A stretch of 7,237 nucleotides of DNA from Clostridia bacterium (GTDB lineage: Bacteria > Bacillota > Clostridia > Oscillospirales > Acutalibacteraceae): NCBI GenBank assembly GCA_017631705.1, contig JAGBSU010000033.1:1-7237 (forward strand), read 5' to 3'. Position 1 is the first letter of the stretch; each line of letters begins with the position of its first letter. The notes beneath the pieces are model-generated. The model was not told where the DNA came from. It worked only from the letters and a program-made list of their open reading frames with translations, and ran no database searches. This document shows positions 5,782-7,237 of this stretch, one piece after another. The translations under genes were made by a program, and so were the position numbers.

Positions 5782-6368
5782 GCGAGGTTCTCCTTATTTA
5801 CATCAATTGATTCATTACTGTTTTTTAATTTGAAGAAAACTGCCATGTAGTTGAAAAACGAAAAGAGCATGGATGCCGCCACCAAAACAACAAGTATGAC
5901 GAGTACAGTATGCGGCATGTTTTTCCAAAATACCACGGCGAGCATCACCGCATAGAACAAGAAAGTGGAAAACTTTCCAAACCATCGTGAACCGCGGATG
6001 ATGTCTTTTTTAAGCAACAAAATCCATCCACCGATAACTTGTAATGTTTCTTTAATAAAACAAATAACCGCTAAAGGTAATAATTCGGTATGCCGTACCG
6101 TAACACAAATTAAAACAGTAATTTGTGTCAACTTATCGGCAATCGGGTCTAAGAGCTTCCCTACTTCGGTTATTTGGTTGAGACGGCGAGCAATCATGCC
6201 GTCAAATAGGTCGGTTAAACCGGAAAGCAGTAATACGGCAAGTGACCAATATAACCATGTCGGATGATTGTCACTTTTCAAGTACATGACCGCAAACACC
6301 GGCAAAAGCAATAAGCGCACCAAAGATAATACATTGGGGATGGTCCATTCAAATTTTAATTTTCCCAT
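5778..6368 (-). CDS. pgsA: CDP-alcohol phosphatidyltransferase, probable CDP-diacylglycerol-glycerol-3-phosphate 3-phosphatidyltransferase
   Basis: The 196-residue integral membrane protein has the complete family signature D53-x2-D56-G57-x2-A60-R61-x8-G70-x3-D74-x3-D78, with the aspartates that bind the metal ions and activate the substrate alcohol. About six hydrophobic segments cover the rest, and length matches PgsA. PgsA transfers phosphatidyl from CDP-diacylglycerol to glycerol 3-phosphate, the committed step to phosphatidylglycerol and cardiolipin. One point is atypical: after the GK at 131-132, typical PgsA proteins have a K-T-x-x-Q pattern, while this one has FSTFLFY. A related enzyme using another alcohol is therefore possible, and the family is surer than the substrate. 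The start at 6368 has AAGGTG 8 bases before it. The gene follows the CvpA-family gene after 12 bases and its stop overlaps the clp start by 4 bases. Confidence 0.82.
   Translation of the reverse strand: MGKLKFEWTIPNVLSLVRLLLLPVFAVMYLKSDNHPTWLYWSLAVLLLSGLTDLFDGMIARRLNQITEVGKLLDPIADKLTQITVLICVTVRHTELLPLAVICFIKETLQVIGGWILLLKKDIIRGSRWFGKFSTFLFYAVMLAVVFWKNMPHTVLVILVVLVAASMLFSFFNYMAVFFKLKNSNESIDVNKENLA
5790..5795 (-). promoter_or_regulatory. Ribosome binding site of the clp gene
   Basis: AAGGAG on the minus strand ends 8 bases before the ATG at 5781 and 11 before a second in-frame ATG at 5778. The spacing favours the first ATG. It lies inside the 3' end of the pgsA-like gene. Confidence 0.75.
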
Positions 6369-6376
6369 CGTTTTAT

Positions 6377-6382
6377 CACCTT
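6377..6382 (-). promoter_or_regulatory. Ribosome binding site of the pgsA-like gene
   Basis: AAGGTG on the minus strand overlaps the TAA stop of the CvpA-family gene and ends 8 bases before the ATG, which supports the 6368 start and close coupling. Confidence 0.65.
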
Positions 6383-7091
6383 AAAATTTCAGCATTGAGA
6401 TTAAGGGATTATTGTCGGCTATCCAACTTGCCAAAAAACTGTTTTTCAGATTTTCTGCCGTAAAGGGACCGGTTGTGCTACCGGAGGTGATAATAAGTTG
6501 TATAACTGTGACGGCCACCAATGATAAAACGCAGCCTTTGACAAGACCGAGTAACAAACCAAGTGTTCCGTCTACTTGACGAATTAACGGCAATTTCGAA
6601 ACGGGTTTTACCAGTTTTCCTAGTAAAGCCACAATCAACAACAGTAGCAAGAATAAAATTAGAAATGCAACAAAGCGTAACAAAGTTACCACAATGGGAC
6701 GAATAATTTGGCTGATGATTGTTTCCGTAACCGCAGTAACGGTGTTTTCTGTTTTTTCGGTGATGGTTGCTAACGTGTTTTGAACATTTTCGTTTTTAGA
6801 GAGTGCTGTTTTTAAGAAATCGGGTAACGTATCCAGCACACCTTCCACCTTTTCCGTAACGGTGTTGCCGGCATTTTCTGTAAATGCGGTGCCGATGCTT
6901 TGGCGAATACCCTCGTCAATAAAGCCATCGTAGACAAACTTAGCAACCGTTTGGCTTAACGACAAAGCAACTAAAAATGCAAAAACGTATCCTGCTAATT
7001 GAATGGCCGTTCGAATAAAGCCACGACGGTAACCTAAAATTAAAGAAATTACCAGCAACAAGATAACAATACCATCTAAAATCCAATTCAT
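6381..7091 (-). CDS. CvpA-family membrane protein
   Basis: The 236-residue product has the CvpA layout: an N-terminal helix with D6 and the GYRRGF motif (20-25), a second helix (about 30-48), a long polar region (about 50-130), then two helices (137-158, 176-200) with the signature LPLIRQVDGTLGLLLGLVKG (167-186) between and into them, and a C-terminal NPL (228-230). The polar middle is longer than in the short enterobacterial CvpA, is rich in Thr/Val/Glu and looks helical, as is common in Firmicute members. The E. coli relative is needed for colicin V production and for envelope stress tolerance; the molecular activity is unknown. The start at 7091 has AAAGGAG 9 bases before it. Genes on both sides are closely spaced, so it is part of the same operon as the pgsA-like and clp genes. 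Confidence 0.87.
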   Translation of the reverse strand: MNWILDGIVILLLVISLILGYRRGFIRTAIQLAGYVFAFLVALSLSQTVAKFVYDGFIDEGIRQSIGTAFTENAGNTVTEKVEGVLDTLPDFLKTALSKNENVQNTLATITEKTENTVTAVTETIISQIIRPIVVTLLRFVAFLILFLLLLLIVALLGKLVKPVSKLPLIRQVDGTLGLLLGLVKGCVLSLVAVTVIQLIITSGSTTGPFTAENLKNSFLASWIADNNPLISMLKF

Positions 7092-7100
7092 TCTCTTTCT

Positions 7101-7107
7101 CTCCTTT
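7101..7107 (-). promoter_or_regulatory. Ribosome binding site of the CvpA-family gene
   Basis: AAAGGAG on the minus strand ends 9 bases before the ATG at 7091, in the 17-base gap after the stop of the preceding gene. Confidence 0.7.
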
Positions 7108-7108
7108 T

Positions 7109-7237
7109 CTAAGACACGCGTTCCAATTGGCTTAATGTGAGTAATAACGGTTCGTTGCGATATTCTGTTATCAATAAAGAATCCGGTGAAACCTCTTTTT
7201 TACCTTGATAACTTTTTTTACCGAAGATGTGGAGATG
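7109..7237 (-). CDS. 3' end of an unidentified gene (partial)
   Basis: On the minus strand a frame is open from the window edge to a TAG at 7109-7111 and gives 42 residues. The piece starts HLHIFGKKSYQGKK, carries a beta-strand-like stretch SLLITEYRNEPLLLTL, and ends LERVS. I do not recognise the family, and the fragment has no cysteine, transmembrane helix or catalytic motif to go by. That it is a real gene end is supported by base composition like its neighbours, by the absence of stops over its whole length, and by the 17-base gap to a well-placed ribosome binding site for the next gene. It is probably the first visible member of the minus-strand operon. Confidence 0.6.
   Translation of the reverse strand, partial: HLHIFGKKSYQGKKEVSPDSLLITEYRNEPLLLTLSQLERVS

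Overview
The window looks like the chromosome of an anaerobic, low-to-mid-GC Firmicute, probably of the Clostridia. The signs are a ferredoxin-dependent 2-oxoacid oxidoreductase, a zinc-finger Clp ATPase of the ClpE type, strong AGGAGG-like ribosome binding sites, and tightly packed operons with 1 to 20 bp overlaps. No gene here fixes genus or species.

Plus strand, 1-3174. This is one operon for aryl-acid metabolism. It holds the 3' end of iorA (indolepyruvate:ferredoxin oxidoreductase alpha subunit, two [4Fe-4S] motifs), iorB, a six-helix membrane protein that resembles Mpv17/PMP22 proteins, a phenylacetate-CoA ligase (PaaK family), and a small tandem-ACT protein that probably binds an amino acid. 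IorAB interconverts aryl pyruvates and arylacetyl-CoA. PaaK links arylacetyl-CoA to the free arylacetate. Together they can either break down Phe/Tyr/Trp to arylacetates or salvage arylacetates into aromatic amino acids. The sequence does not show which direction is used.

Intergenic region, 3175-3507. This is the most unusual part. A 275-bp element (3174-3448) with 21-bp terminal inverted repeats (20/21 identical), flanked by TA on both sides, sits exactly in the stop codon of the ACT gene and pushes it away from its terminator. Removing the element and one TA rebuilds a TAA stop fused directly to the terminator hairpin. That is the pattern of a non-autonomous, TA-targeting (IS630/Tc1-mariner-like) miniature element. 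Its interior can also fold almost completely into a three-way-junction structure. A strong bidirectional terminator (about 3450-3500) follows and separates the two convergent operons.

Minus strand, 7237-3508. Read in the direction of transcription: the last 42 codons of an unidentified gene, a CvpA-family membrane protein, a CDP-alcohol phosphatidyltransferase (PgsA-like), and a ClpE-like AAA+ unfoldase. Gaps are 17 bp, 12 bp and a 4-bp ATGA overlap, so these form one operon whose promoter lies outside the window. No CtsR or CIRCE site is visible next to the Clp gene.
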